From contig NZ_ATUY01000011.1 of NCBI RefSeq assembly GCF_000420445.1, positions 1 through 51,362 on the forward strand: 51,362 bases of DNA, given 5' to 3'. Origin of the DNA: Actinotignum urinale DSM 15805. Lineage in GTDB: Bacteria > Actinomycetota > Actinomycetes > Actinomycetales > Actinomycetaceae. The position numbers and the translations under genes were made by a program. The notes under the pieces are model-generated. The model searched no databases. It was not told the DNA's origin and saw nothing but the letters and a program-made list of their open reading frames with translations. Positions 36,700 to 44,903 of the stretch are shown one piece after another; positions within the stretch are counted from its first letter, which is position 1, and each line of letters begins with the position of its first letter.

Positions 36700-37163
36700 T
36701 GGCTGATAGCACAAAGGATTCAGTTCTCAAGATTCATGATCTTCGTCCGGCCCAGGGTTCCAACAAGGCAAAAACTCGCGTAGGACGCGGTAACGGTTCT
36801 AAGGGAACATCTGCTGGACGTGGACGCAAGGGAACGAAGAAGCGTAATAAGGTACCAGCATGGTTCGAAGGTGGCCAGATGCCACTTCACATGCGTTTGC
36901 CGAAGTTGCGTGGCTTCAAGAACCCCTTCCGCGTCGAATACCAGGTTGTTAACGTCGCTACAATCGAAAAGCTTTTCCCTGAAGGTGGTCAGGTCACGGT
37001 TGCTGACCTTGTCGCAAAGGGCGCGGTTCGCAAGAACGAACTCGTGAAGGTTCTCGGCACCGGTGACATCACCGTGAAGGTCGACGTTGAAGCTAACGCA
37101 TGGTCCGCATCTGCTCAAACAAAGATTGAGGCAGCAGGCGGTACCATTACAAAAGTAATTTAG
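36699..37163 (+). CDS. rplO: 50S ribosomal protein L15
   Basis: This 154-residue protein threads an extended arm into 23S r[63 protein letters not shown] and the globular C-terminus are typical. Last gene of the spc unit here, since a terminator and a new promoter follow before secY, to which it is commonly joined in other bacteria. Confidence 0.96.
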   Translation: MADSTKDSVLKIHDLRPAQGSNKAKTRVGRGNGSKGTSAGRGRKGTKKRNKVPAWFEGGQMPLHMRLPKLRGFKNPFRVEYQVVNVATIEKLFPEGGQVTVADLVAKGAVRKNELVKVLGTGDITVKVDVEANAWSASAQTKIEAAGGTITKVI

Positions 37164-37226
37164 AAGTTACCAAAATGTTATCTAAAATGAGCGTTCACGC
37201 ACATTTTATGAACTTCTAATGCATAG

Positions 37227-37263
37227 ACAGCCCGCCCTCGATAATATAATCGGGGCGGGCTGT
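37227..37263 (+). terminator. Terminator between rplO and secY
   Basis: ACAGCCCGCCC pairs with GGGCGGGCTGT, with inner CGAT/ATCG pairing, followed by GTCTTT. A looser outer fold (AGAAGTT at 37162 with AACTTCT at 37211) lies just upstream. Confidence 0.75.
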
Positions 37264-37267
37264 GTCT

Positions 37268-37297
37268 TTGACGCATCCGTACCTTTGTGTACCATAT
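37268..37297 (+). promoter_or_regulatory. Promoter of secY
   Basis: TTGACG (37268-37273) is followed by TACCAT at 16 bases (37290-37295) or CATATG-like sequence at 18 bases. It begins directly after the terminator, giving secY its own start. Confidence 0.55.
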
Positions 37298-37377
37298 GCG
37301 TAGCGACATAATTATGCCAACACATTGTTTCTGACCAAAGAAACCCAATAACGGATGTATTCCGTTCAGGAGGAATC

Positions 37378-38673
37378 TTGATTAAGGCATTTGCAGCAGC
37401 GTTCCGAACACCGGATTTGCGGCGTAAGCTATTCTTCACCATGTTCATCATGGTTTTATACCGCTTGGGTAGTTACATTCCCGCACCTTTCGTGAGCCTG
37501 CCTAATATTCGAGAATGTACAGCACTTCGTTCCGATCAAGGCGATCTAGTTGCCATGCTCAACCTCTTCTCTGGTGGAGCGATGATGCATCTATCCGTTT
37601 TCGCTCTCGGGATTATGCCTTACATTACCGCCTCCATTATTATTCAGCTCTTACGCGTCGTCATTCCGCGTTTCCAAGAGCTACATAAGCAAGGTCAAAG
37701 CGGAACAGCAAAACTCACCGAATACACCCGTTATCTCACCATCGGACTCGGCTTGCTTCAAAGTTCAGTTGTTGTAGCAACCGCTAACTTCACTCTCTTC
37801 CATGGATGCCCTCACCCGGCAATCCCTGAGGCAACCCCGTGGCGCTATACATTGACAATCCTCACCATGACAGCCGGTACGGGCCTGATCATGTGGATGG
37901 CAGAACTCCTTACTGAACGTGGTGTCGGAAACGGTATGTCCATCCTTATCTTCACGGGCATTTGTGCAGGTTTCCCCTCAATGCTGGGAAGCATTCAGCA
38001 AGGTCAAGGCATTGCTATTCTGCTCTTCGTTATCGCAGTATTCGCCTTCATTACCCTCGTTGTTACATTCGTTGAACAATCGCAACGTAAGATTCCGGTA
38101 CAGTATGCAAAGCGTATGATTGGCCGTCGTACCTACGGTGGTTCCACAACATACCTGCCCATCAAAATTAATATGGCAAATGTTATCCCGGTTATCTTCG
38201 CCTCCTCGATTCTCATGTTGCCACAGATGATCACATCATTCGCCAACCCTGAATCAAAGTGGGCAATCTGGATTCAACAACACTTCCAGCACAACGGCTG
38301 GCCTTATCTCGCAACCTACGGTTTGCTCACCTTTGCTTTCACATTCTTCTATGTCTCCATTTCCTTCGACACAGATGAAGTCGCAGATAACATGGCAAAG
38401 TACGGCGGTTTCATTCCAGGAATTCGTGCCGGGCGCGCAACAGCAGAGTATCTGCGCAGGGTGTCCAATCGCCTGACCTGGGTTGGCGCAACCTACTTGA
38501 CAATCGTCGCCCTTATTCCGCTTCTCCTCTTTAACGCACTGGGTATTATCCAGTCAGGTTTCGGCGGAACCTCCATCATTATTCTTGTGGGCGTTGGTTT
38601 GCAAACAGTTAAGGACATTAACGCACAGTTGCAGCAGCGTCACTACGATAGTTTCCTTGGGGGAGTACGCTAA
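37378..38673 (+). CDS. secY: Protein translocase subunit SecY
   Basis: This 431-residue membrane channel of the Sec pathway has ten predicted spans. The N-terminal FRTPDLRRKLFFTMFIMVLY, the plug-region segment NLFSGGAMMHLSVFALGIMP, the cytosolic loop QSQRKIPVQYAKRM, and the C-terminal loop RPGRATAEYL-like PGIRAGRATAEYLRRVSNRL are all present. The TTG start is supported by a CAGGAGGA ribosome-binding site five bases upstream. Unlike the usual spc layout it is separated from rplO by a terminator and promoter, and its own terminator separates it from adk. Confidence 0.96.
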   Translation: MIKAFAAAFRTPDLRRKLFFTMFIMVLYRLGSYIPAPFVSLPNIRECTALRSDQGDLVAMLNLFSGGAMMHLSVFALGIMPYITASIIIQLLRVVIPRFQELHKQGQSGTAKLTEYTRYLTIGLGLLQSSVVVATANFTLFHGCPHPAIPEATPWRYTLTILTMTAGTGLIMWMAELLTERGVGNGMSILIFTGICAGFPSMLGSIQQGQGIAILLFVIAVFAFITLVVTFVEQSQRKIPVQYAKRMIGRRTYGGSTTYLPIKINMANVIPVIFASSILMLPQMITSFANPESKWAIWIQQHFQHNGWPYLATYGLLTFAFTFFYVSISFDTDEVADNMAKYGGFIPGIRAGRATAEYLRRVSNRLTWVGATYLTIVALIPLLLFNALGIIQSGFGGTSIIILVGVGLQTVKDINAQLQQRHYDSFLGGVR

Positions 38674-38686
38674 ATTTTCCGGAAGG

Positions 38687-38713
38687 GCCGGGCATCACGC
38701 CCGGCTTTCTTTC
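38687..38713 (+). terminator. Terminator after secY
   Basis: GCCGGGC, loop ATCAC, GCCCGGC, then TTTCTTTC. Confidence 0.75.
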
Positions 38714-39060
38714 GTTTCCATCGTTTCTATGCCAGTTGCCCTGAGTGCTTAGCCTACGGGTTTCCGGTTCTCACGATTTCTCAATGCACTCCGTGTTAAG
38801 GTAGACGACGGTTCCCCTCACGAAGTCTATAAGTTACAGTTTCTGCGTCTCGCGTCGAGAATAAGCAACGGCTTACATATCGCGTTAAGCAACGGCTTGT
38901 ACGTTACGTAGAACGTAAGTAGCGAATTATACGTAGAGTAGAGAATAAATAACGGTTCGCGAAACAAGTAGTTTTAACACATACTTCGCACAATAATCAG
39001 AGCATTTACACATTCTTCACATAACAATCAGAGTATTAACAACACAACCTGAAAGGAAAA
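38714..39060 (+). other. Repeat-rich gap between secY and adk
   Basis: About 350 bases of low-complexity, AT-richer sequence. TAAGCAACGGCTT occurs twice (about 38858 and 38885), with a degenerate TAAATAACGGTTC third copy, several ACGTA/GTAACG fragments, and then a 31-bp tandem repeat. No gene was seen and no clear promoter pair was found. Confidence 0.5.
38977..39038 (+). repeat. Two imperfect 31-bp tandem repeats before adk
   Basis: Copies 38977-39007 and 39008-39038 share ACACAT-CTTC-CA-AA-AATCAGAG-ATT with seven differences or so. They lie 22 bases before the adk start, in the expected promoter or 5'-UTR zone. Confidence 0.75.
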
Positions 39061-39639
39061 ATGATGTCAGCACGTCTCATCATCGTTGGCCCCCCAGGAG
39101 CCGGTAAAGGAACCCAGGCAATGCGCATCGCCACCACCAACGGTGTTCCCGCAATTTCCACGGGAGATCTTTTCCGCGCTCACGCCAAAGCACAGGATGA
39201 ATTGGGTAAGCTCGCCGCGTCTTACTCTGAAAAGGGTGAACTTGTTCCCGATTCCGTGACCAACAAAATGGTTGAGGAACGTTTAGCGCAAGCCGATGCA
39301 CGCGAGGGATTCCTTCTCGACGGCTATCCGCGCAATCTTTCCCAGGTCGATGCTCTCGACGAGATCCTCAAGGGTGAAAAGATTGACGCCGTTATTGAAC
39401 TCAAGGTGAACGACGACGTTGTTGTCCAGCGCCTCCTTGGACGCGCACTCGAACAGGGCCGTGCGGACGACACCGAGGACGTTATCCGTCGTCGTATTGA
39501 GCTTTACCACGAAACAACGAAACCCATTATTGATGCCTATGCCAAGCGTGGCGTCGTTCTCAGCATCGAGGGCGAGGGAACCATCGAAGAAATTGGTGAC
39601 GCAATCGAAAAAGCGGTTGCGGAGTTTCTCGCACAATAA
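39061..39639 (+). CDS. adk: Adenylate kinase
   Basis: This 192-residue nucleoside monophosphate kinase converts ATP and AMP to two ADP. P-loop GPPGAGKGTQ (10-19), AMP-site STGDLFRAH and GFLLDGYPRN, and the short lid RLLGRALEQGRADDTEDVIR are of the actinobacterial type without the zinc LID domain. The start is ATG ATG, with AAAGGAAAA before it. Usual position between secY and map. Confidence 0.95.
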   Translation: MMSARLIIVGPPGAGKGTQAMRIATTNGVPAISTGDLFRAHAKAQDELGKLAASYSEKGELVPDSVTNKMVEERLAQADAREGFLLDGYPRNLSQVDALDEILKGEKIDAVIELKVNDDVVVQRLLGRALEQGRADDTEDVIRRRIELYHETTKPIIDAYAKRGVVLSIEGEGTIEEIGDAIEKAVAEFLAQ

Positions 39640-39786
39640 CATTTCTAGAGACGCAACGTTAGGTTACGACGAACGGGTTGGTCTTCCACTAGCGTCTGTT
39701 TCGTGATCTAGTGTTGCGTCGAATAGCATCGAGAGAATCCACATTTTTCGCTGTGACGGATCCTCGCAACCCAAAAAGGAGCTAAG

Positions 39787-40614
39787 GTGAGCGGTATTAC
39801 CTACAAAACTGATGAGCAAATTCTTGCCATGCGCGAGTCGGCGCTGATTGTGAACGATATTCACATTGCGTTGCGTGAGGAAGTGCGTCCAGGGGTGAGT
39901 ACCGCCTACCTTGACCGCGTGGCAAAGCGCGTGCTCGATGATCACGGAGTTGTCTCTAATTTCTTGGGATACTACGGGTATCCCGCTAATACTTGTATTT
40001 CCGTGAATAATGTTGTGGTCCACGGGATTCCCAACGAGGAGACCATTCTCCAACCAGGTGACCTTGTGTCGATGGATTGCGGCGCGGTGAAAAACGGATG
40101 GCACGGAGATTCCGCGTTTTCCGTTGTGTTGCCGGGTGGCGACCCCGAGGTAACGAGGCGCCGCCAAAGGCTTTGCGACCTCACGGAAGAATCTATGTGG
40201 GTTGGTATTGCCGCAATGGCGACGAAAAAGTACGTGGGCGGAATCGGGCAGGCAATTGACGATTTCGTTTGCCGTCAAATCCCGGAGCCTGGAATCGTGG
40301 AAGATTTTACGGGGCATGGGATAGGGCGTTCCATGCATGAAGATCCGAACGTTTTTAACTACGCAACACGTGGGCGCGGCCCCAGGTTGAAACCCGGAAT
40401 GGTGTTGTGCATCGAACCGATTCTTGTGGACGGACACCAGGAAAATTACACGCTTGATGATGAATGGACCGTTCTGAGCAAGGATGGAAGCGACGCTGCG
40501 CATTGGGAATCGCAGGTTGCGTTACATAAGGGTGGTATTTGGGTGTTGAATAAGCCCGATGGGGGAGCTGCGCAGTTGGCGACCTACGGTATTGAGGTGG
40601 CGCCCCTGGGTTAG
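39787..40614 (+). CDS. map: Type I methionine aminopeptidase
   Basis: This 275-residue dinuclear metallopeptidase removes initiator Met. Metal ligands are the two Asp in SMDCGAVKNGWHGDSAFSV, His in GHGIGRSMHEDP, Glu in VLCIEPIL, and Glu in AAHWESQVAL. The last motif usually reads FEHT or similar, so a Ser replaces the residue after Glu, a minor difference away from the metal. GTG start with AAAGGAGCTAAG upstream. The last 25 residues are a nonconserved tail. Confidence 0.94.
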   Translation: MSGITYKTDEQILAMRESALIVNDIHIALREEVRPGVSTAYLDRVAKRVLDDHGVVSNFLGYYGYPANTCISVNNVVVHGIPNEETILQPGDLVSMDCGAVKNGWHGDSAFSVVLPGGDPEVTRRRQRLCDLTEESMWVGIAAMATKKYVGGIGQAIDDFVCRQIPEPGIVEDFTGHGIGRSMHEDPNVFNYATRGRGPRLKPGMVLCIEPILVDGHQENYTLDDEWTVLSKDGSDAAHWESQVALHKGGIWVLNKPDGGAAQLATYGIEVAPLG

Positions 40615-40898
40615 CAACACCGCGCGGTGATTTCGTCACGATGTGCCGTATTGTTGTCAGGATGTTTCCGGTATCCTCATGTGGTGGTGACGAACCGTCG
40701 AGAATGGAATTGGGAAAAGCTCAAAACCGCATGTTACTGCGGTTGCGTGATAGATGCCACCGGCTTTTATCTTTTAGCTTTATTGCGTCTCGTGTAGTAT
40801 AGAGAGTCGGTGCTTTGTTTGCGCATAGATTTGTGCGCCTCAAAGTTGCCTACTGTACCACACAATCCGGTGTGGTTCACCACTTTAAAGCGAGGATC
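40615..40898 (+). promoter_or_regulatory. map-infA gap with possible infA promoter
   Basis: This 284-base gap contains TAGTAT at 40795-40800 as a plausible -10, about 100 bases before infA, with only a weak -35. No terminator was recognised and no gene was seen. The infA ribosome-binding site is CGAGGA. Confidence 0.35.
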
Positions 40899-41120
40899 AT
40901 GGCGAAAAAAGACGGCGTCATCGAAGTCGAAGGAAGCGTTATCGAAGCGCTTCCCAATGCGATGTTTAAGGTCGAACTGGAAAATGGGCACGAAGTTTTG
41001 GCTCATATTTCAGGCAAGATGCGTCAGCATTATATTCGTATTCTGCCCGAGGATCGTGTTGTTGTGGAGCTCACGCCCTACGACTTGAACCGCGGACGAA
41101 TTGTCTACCGCTACAAGTGA
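40899..41120 (+). CDS. infA: Translation initiation factor IF-1
   Basis: This 73-residue OB-fold factor occupies the ribosomal A site during initiation. [20 protein letters not shown], then [40 protein letters not shown] and [13 protein letters not shown] is essentially the family consensus. An open frame reaches 28 codons further upstream without conservation, and the ATG at 40899 is the true start. It opens the infA-rpmJ-rpsM-rpsK unit. Confidence 0.97.
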   Translation: MAKKDGVIEVEGSVIEALPNAMFKVELENGHEVLAHISGKMRQHYIRILPEDRVVVELTPYDLNRGRIVYRYK

Positions 41121-41200
41121 TAAGTAGTAAACGCTCAACCGTCTGGGGGAGTGTTCACATATCAGTGGCATAACTGTGTGCCACGGAGGAAAGAAAATAC

Positions 41201-41314
41201 ATGAAGGTCAAGCCTAGCGTTAAGCGCATTTGCGATAACTGCAAGGTCATTCGCCGCCACGGTCGCGTGATGGTCATCTGCAGCAATCCGCGCCACAAGC
41301 AGCGTCAGGGTTAA
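41201..41314 (+). CDS. rpmJ: 50S ribosomal protein L36
   Basis: This 37-residue zinc-ribbon protein is the smallest of the 50[21 protein letters not shown] followed by [17 protein letters not shown] contains the C-C-C-H zinc ligands, i.e. the C+ form. A GGAGGAAAG ribosome-binding site lies about 9 bases before the ATG. It stands between infA and rpsM as in most bacteria. Confidence 0.96.
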   Translation: MKVKPSVKRICDNCKVIRRHGRVMVICSNPRHKQRQG

Positions 41315-41451
41315 TATAACCAACCTTGCGCACCAGCACTGTTAGCCGGTGAAAACTGGCAACCCCCGGTCCGGAGGCCGGGGCACACGAATAGAGAGCG
41401 TGTGAACAGCAGTGCCCGACACCTCCGGCCGATCATAAGGGAGCTAAGAAA

Positions 41452-41820
41452 TTGGCACGTCTCTCCGGCGTTGATCTCCCCCGCGAAAAGCGGATTGAGA
41501 TTGCGCTTACATACATTTTTGGAATTGGTCGCACACGCGCCCATGAAACCTTGGCAGCAACCGGGGTTAACCCCGATACCCGCGTCAAGGATCTGACCGA
41601 AGAAGATTTGGTCAAGATGAAGCACCATATCGACGAAAACTACAAGGTTGAAGGTGATCTTCGCCGTGAAATCCAGGCCGATATTCGACGCAAGGTTGAA
41701 ATTGGTTGCTACCAAGGCCTGCGCCATCGTCGCGGTCTTCCGGTTCACGGTCAGCGCACAAAGACGAACGCACGTACCCGTAAGGGCCCGAAGCGCACTG
41801 TTGCCGGTAAGAAGAAGTAG
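41452..41820 (+). CDS. rpsM: 30S ribosomal protein S13
   Basis: This 122-residue head protein contacts P-site tRNA with its basic tail and bridges to the 50[61 protein letters not shown] and [18 protein letters not shown] cover it. TTG start preceded by GGGAGCTAAG and matching the universal N-terminus. rpsK follows after 29 bases. Confidence 0.96.
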   Translation: MARLSGVDLPREKRIEIALTYIFGIGRTRAHETLAATGVNPDTRVKDLTEEDLVKMKHHIDENYKVEGDLRREIQADIRRKVEIGCYQGLRHRRGLPVHGQRTKTNARTRKGPKRTVAGKKK

Positions 41821-41849
41821 ACCTTAGGTAGTTAGGAAAAGGAAAAGAT

Positions 41850-42251
41850 ATGGCTCGTCAGAATCAGTCTGGTGCTCGTCGCCCTCGTCGCCCGCAGCGC
41901 CGCAATATTACTCAAGGTCAGGCACACATTAAGTCCACCTTCAACAACACAATCGTATCCATTACCGATCCGACAGGTGCCGTTATTGCACAGGCTTCCT
42001 CCGGTCAGGTTGGTTTCAAGGGTTCACGTAAGTCCACTCCTTATGCCGCTCAGCTTGCCGCCGAAAACGCTGCACGCCAGGCAATGGAACAGGGCATGAA
42101 GAAGGTTGATGTTTTCGTTAAAGGACCCGGTAGTGGCCGTGAAACCGCTATCCGTTCCCTGACCGCTTCAGGACTTGAAGTAACATCCATCTCCGACGTT
42201 ACACCCCAGGCTTATAACGGGTGCCGTCCGCCCAAGCGTCGTCGCGTATAA
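41850..42251 (+). CDS. rpsK: 30S ribosomal protein S11
   Basis: This 133-residue platform protein lines the mRNA exit channel. [55 protein letters not shown] and the terminal [11 protein letters not shown] are diagnostic. The gene normally following it, rpsD, is missing here; a 190-base spacer leads to rpoA. Confidence 0.96.
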   Translation: MARQNQSGARRPRRPQRRNITQGQAHIKSTFNNTIVSITDPTGAVIAQASSGQVGFKGSRKSTPYAAQLAAENAARQAMEQGMKKVDVFVKGPGSGRETAIRSLTASGLEVTSISDVTPQAYNGCRPPKRRRV

Positions 42252-42441
42252 CGACGCTAACGCGCACAAGCGCAACAGATAATACAAACCTATATAGCGA
42301 AACCCTCGTAGAGGTGTAACGAGTTTTATCGGTTGTACGTATTATGCGGGCCTCCCGCACCCCTCGTGACTAGACAGAGAGTCACAAGGATTCATATTTT
42401 GCACACTTCATATAGCGGTGGTGTGCTGAAAGGAAAAGATC
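42252..42441 (+). other. rpsK-rpoA spacer lacking rpsD
   Basis: These 190 non-coding bases include short hairpins (GCGGGCCTCCCGC at about 42345 and GTGACTAGACAGAGAGTCAC at about 42366-42385), which may terminate or process the rpsK transcript. The rpoA ribosome-binding site GAAAGGAAAAG follows. No trace of an S4 gene is visible. Confidence 0.55.
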
Positions 42442-43431
42442 GTGCTTATCGCACAGCGTCCCGTTCTCAACGAGGTAAAACTTTCCGACCTGCGTTCACG
42501 CTTCATTCTTGAACCGTTGGAACCCGGTTTTGGCTACACATTGGGTAATTCCCTTCGTCGTACATTGCTTTCATCCATCCCGGGTGCGGCAGTGACCTCT
42601 ATCCGCATTGATGGCGTTCTCCACGAGTTCTCCACAGTTACCGGTGTGAAAGAAGATGTTTCGGAAATTATCCTCAACCTGAAAGAACTTGTTGTTACTT
42701 CCGAAAACGATGAACCGGTTCTTATGTACCTTCGCAAGCAGGGTCCAGGTGAAGTGACGGCTGCAGATATTACGCCTCCCGCAGGTGTAGAGATTCTCAA
42801 CCCGGAACTTCATATCGCAACCTTGAATGACAAGGGCAAACTTGAAATCGACCTTTCGGTTGAACGTGGCCGTGGTTATGTTTCCGCTGCTCTGAACAAG
42901 GGTGATAATGATGAAATCGGCCGTATTCCGATTGATTCCATCTACTCCCCGGTGCTCAAAGTTTCCTACAAGGTCGAAGCAACCCGTGTTGAACAGCGTA
43001 CAGATTTCGATCGCCTCGTGGTCGATGTTGAAACGAAGCCTTCTATTACTCCGCGAGATGCTATTGCTTCCGCAGGTAAAACACTCGTTGAACTCTTCAG
43101 CCTCGCTGTTGATTTGAACGAGGAAGCAGAAGGCATTGAGATTGGTCCGGCGCCCGTCGTCGAACAGCGTTCATCTGATTTGCAGCGCCCCATCACCATT
43201 CTCAACCTCCCTGCACGTTCTCAGAACTGCCTCCAACGCGAAGGCATCCACACCATTGGCGAACTCATTCTTCGCTCTGAAGCTGATCTTCTTGATATCC
43301 GCAACTTTGGTGCAAAGTCCATTGATGATGTCAAGGAAGAACTTGCCAAGATGGACTTGAGCTTGAAGGATTCAGGTACCAGCTACATGGGTGGTTACGA
43401 CGACTATATGCAGTTCAGCTACGATCTTTAA
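42442..43431 (+). CDS. rpoA: DNA-directed RNA polymerase subunit alpha
   Basis: This 329-residue subunit dimerises to scaffold polymerase assembly. The N-terminal domain has [40 protein letters not shown] and [16 protein letters not shown]. The C-terminal domain that binds UP elements and activators has [20 protein letters not shown] and [17 protein letters not shown] start after GAAAGGAAAAG. rplQ follows after 31 bases. Confidence 0.96.
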   Translation: MLIAQRPVLNEVKLSDLRSRFILEPLEPGFGYTLGNSLRRTLLSSIPGAAVTSIRIDGVLHEFSTVTGVKEDVSEIILNLKELVVTSENDEPVLMYLRKQGPGEVTAADITPPAGVEILNPELHIATLNDKGKLEIDLSVERGRGYVSAALNKGDNDEIGRIPIDSIYSPVLKVSYKVEATRVEQRTDFDRLVVDVETKPSITPRDAIASAGKTLVELFSLAVDLNEEAEGIEIGPAPVVEQRSSDLQRPITILNLPARSQNCLQREGIHTIGELILRSEADLLDIRNFGAKSIDDVKEELAKMDLSLKDSGTSYMGGYDDYMQFSYDL

Positions 43432-43462
43432 GCCTGACGAAGAAAATTTCTAGGAGATAAAC

Positions 43463-43975
43463 ATGCCTCAGCCCAAGAAGGGCGCGCGCCTCGGTGGAAG
43501 CGTGGCGCATCAGCGCAAGATTCTTGCAAACCTCTGCAAGGATCTCATTCACAACAAGTCCATTAAGACAACAGAAGCGAAAGCTAAAGCTGTTCGTCCT
43601 CATATCGAGAAGCTCATCACGAAAGCAAAGCGTGGGGATACCCACAACCGTCGCATGGCTCTCAAGGTTCTGGGCGATCGCGAAACCGCATACATTCTTT
43701 TCGAAGAACTTGCACCTCTTTTTGAAGGGCGCGAAGGCGGATACACACGCATCGTAAAGGTTGGCAACCGCCGTGGGGATAACACCCCGATGGCAGTGAT
43801 TTCCCTCGTTACGGAAAAGGTTAACCCGAAGCCGAAGGCGAAGAAGGAAGACAAGGTTGTGGAACCTGCAGAATCTGCTGATTCACCCGAATCGCCTGAT
43901 TCGCCTGAATCGCCCGAGTCTGCAGATTCGGTAGATTCCGCAGAATCAGCACCGTCTGCTGAATCGGCAAAGTAA
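43463..43975 (+). CDS. rplQ: 50S ribosomal protein L17 with repetitive acidic tail
   Basis: This 170-residue tunnel-exit protein has a core (1 to about 120) with [40 protein letters not shown] and [20 protein letters not shown]. From about 125 the protein continues as a Lys stretch and then about 40 residues made of Pro/Ser/Glu/Asp/Ala repeats ([20 protein letters not shown]). Such tails vary among actinobacteria. Repeat-like DNA continues in frame beyond the TAA stop (see the 18-bp repeat), suggesting recent change in tail length. Confidence 0.95.
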   Translation: MPQPKKGARLGGSVAHQRKILANLCKDLIHNKSIKTTEAKAKAVRPHIEKLITKAKRGDTHNRRMALKVLGDRETAYILFEELAPLFEGREGGYTRIVKVGNRRGDNTPMAVISLVTEKVNPKPKAKKEDKVVEPAESADSPESPDSPESPESADSVDSAESAPSAESAK

Positions 43976-44023
43976 GCAGGATTAGCAGAATAAGCTGGGT
44001 TAGCACAGTAAGCTGAATCGGCT
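43970..44023 (+). repeat. Three 18-bp units, each with an in-frame TAA, at the rplQ end
   Basis: Units AAGTAAGCAGGATTAGCA, GAATAAGCTGGGTTAGCA and CAGTAAGCTGAATCGGCT follow each other exactly. The second codon of each, in the rplQ frame, is TAA. The first TAA is the L17 stop (43973-43975) and the others lie at 43991 and 44009, with a final TGA at 44036. Confidence 0.85.
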
Positions 44024-44058
44024 GAAAAAAGTCCATGAGGTAGAACCTCAAATATTTT

Positions 44059-44089
44059 GGGTGGGAGTTGGAAAATCCAGCTCCCACCC
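44059..44089. terminator. Bidirectional hairpin between rplQ and the ROK gene
   Basis: GGGTGGGAGTTGG pairs with CCAGCTCCCACCC (one mismatched pair) around AAAAT, between two convergent genes. There is no strong T-run on either strand. Confidence 0.6.
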
Positions 44090-44120
44090 ATCATGTATGT
44101 GGCCTGTTTTTCAGGCTGAT

Positions 44121-44903
44121 TTAACGAACCATATCCCAAATACGTACCCCACCACTCAAACCTGCCGCATTGGGGATGAACTCCACATCACCCAAAAATC
44201 GCGGGCGAACAGATTCCGGAATATACGCCGCGTTTCCTCCACCGATATACAACTTATCCCAACGAATAACGGGGAAAAGACTGTTCACAGCCTTGAGCAC
44301 CCGCCTGCTCCACGCCACATCTCCTAAACGAACGCGCTCAAGTTCGCCAATAACGTCGTCGAACGTTAAACCCCACTTAAACGGTGCGTGGGAAAACTCC
44401 ATGTGAGGGCTGAACACCCCGTTATCGACCACCGCGCTACCAAGCCCGGTTCCAAAAGTGAGCACAAGTTCGAGGCCCTCGCCGCTCACAGTTCCAGCGG
44501 CGGCAACTTCCGCATCGTTCATGACGAGTGAGGGCACGCCGAAGGAATCCTCCATAAGTTGTTGTACGTTCAATCCCGTCCACCCCTCCTGCATGGCGGG
44601 GTTAAGGCGCGTGTGTGGTCCATGTTCACGGATATAGTGGGGTGTGTAGACGCAGATTCCGTGCCTAATCATTCCCGGCATTCCCACGGTCATGCGGTGG
44701 AATGTTGTGTTGTCCTCCTTGCTGACGTAATCGCGGATAATCTTCACAAGGTTTTCAGGGGAAAACGGGTAGGCGACGGGGGTTCGGCGTGCGTGTCCGA
44801 TAACGTGCCCTGAAGAATCGAGGATGCATACTTTGATTCCGCCACCTCCGCAATCAACCGCCAATGTGCATAATTCGGGTGTATCGTGGGAAACTTGTGT
44901 CAT
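44121..44903 (-). CDS. ROK-family sugar kinase, polyphosphate-glucokinase-like
   Basis: This 260-residue ROK/ASKHA-fold protein has the phosphate-1 motif LAVDCGGGGIKVCILDSSGH at the N-terminus, MTVGMPGMI, the catalytic-type VMNDAEVAAAGTVSGEGLEL and the adenosine-side LTFGTGLGSAVVDNG. The zinc motif of classical glucokinases and repressors (CxCGxxGC) is absent and no N-terminal helix-turn-helix exists, as in actinobacterial polyphosphate/ATP glucokinases (PpgK). That is the best guess for its role in trapping glucose. Its ATG overlaps the ATG of truA on the other strand by two bases, so one promoter must lie within truA. An internal start cannot be excluded. Confidence 0.78.
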   Translation of the reverse strand: MTQVSHDTPELCTLAVDCGGGGIKVCILDSSGHVIGHARRTPVAYPFSPENLVKIIRDYVSKEDNTTFHRMTVGMPGMIRHGICVYTPHYIREHGPHTRLNPAMQEGWTGLNVQQLMEDSFGVPSLVMNDAEVAAAGTVSGEGLELVLTFGTGLGSAVVDNGVFSPHMEFSHAPFKWGLTFDDVIGELERVRLGDVAWSRRVLKAVNSLFPVIRWDKLYIGGGNAAYIPESVRPRFLGDVEFIPNAAGLSGGVRIWDMVR

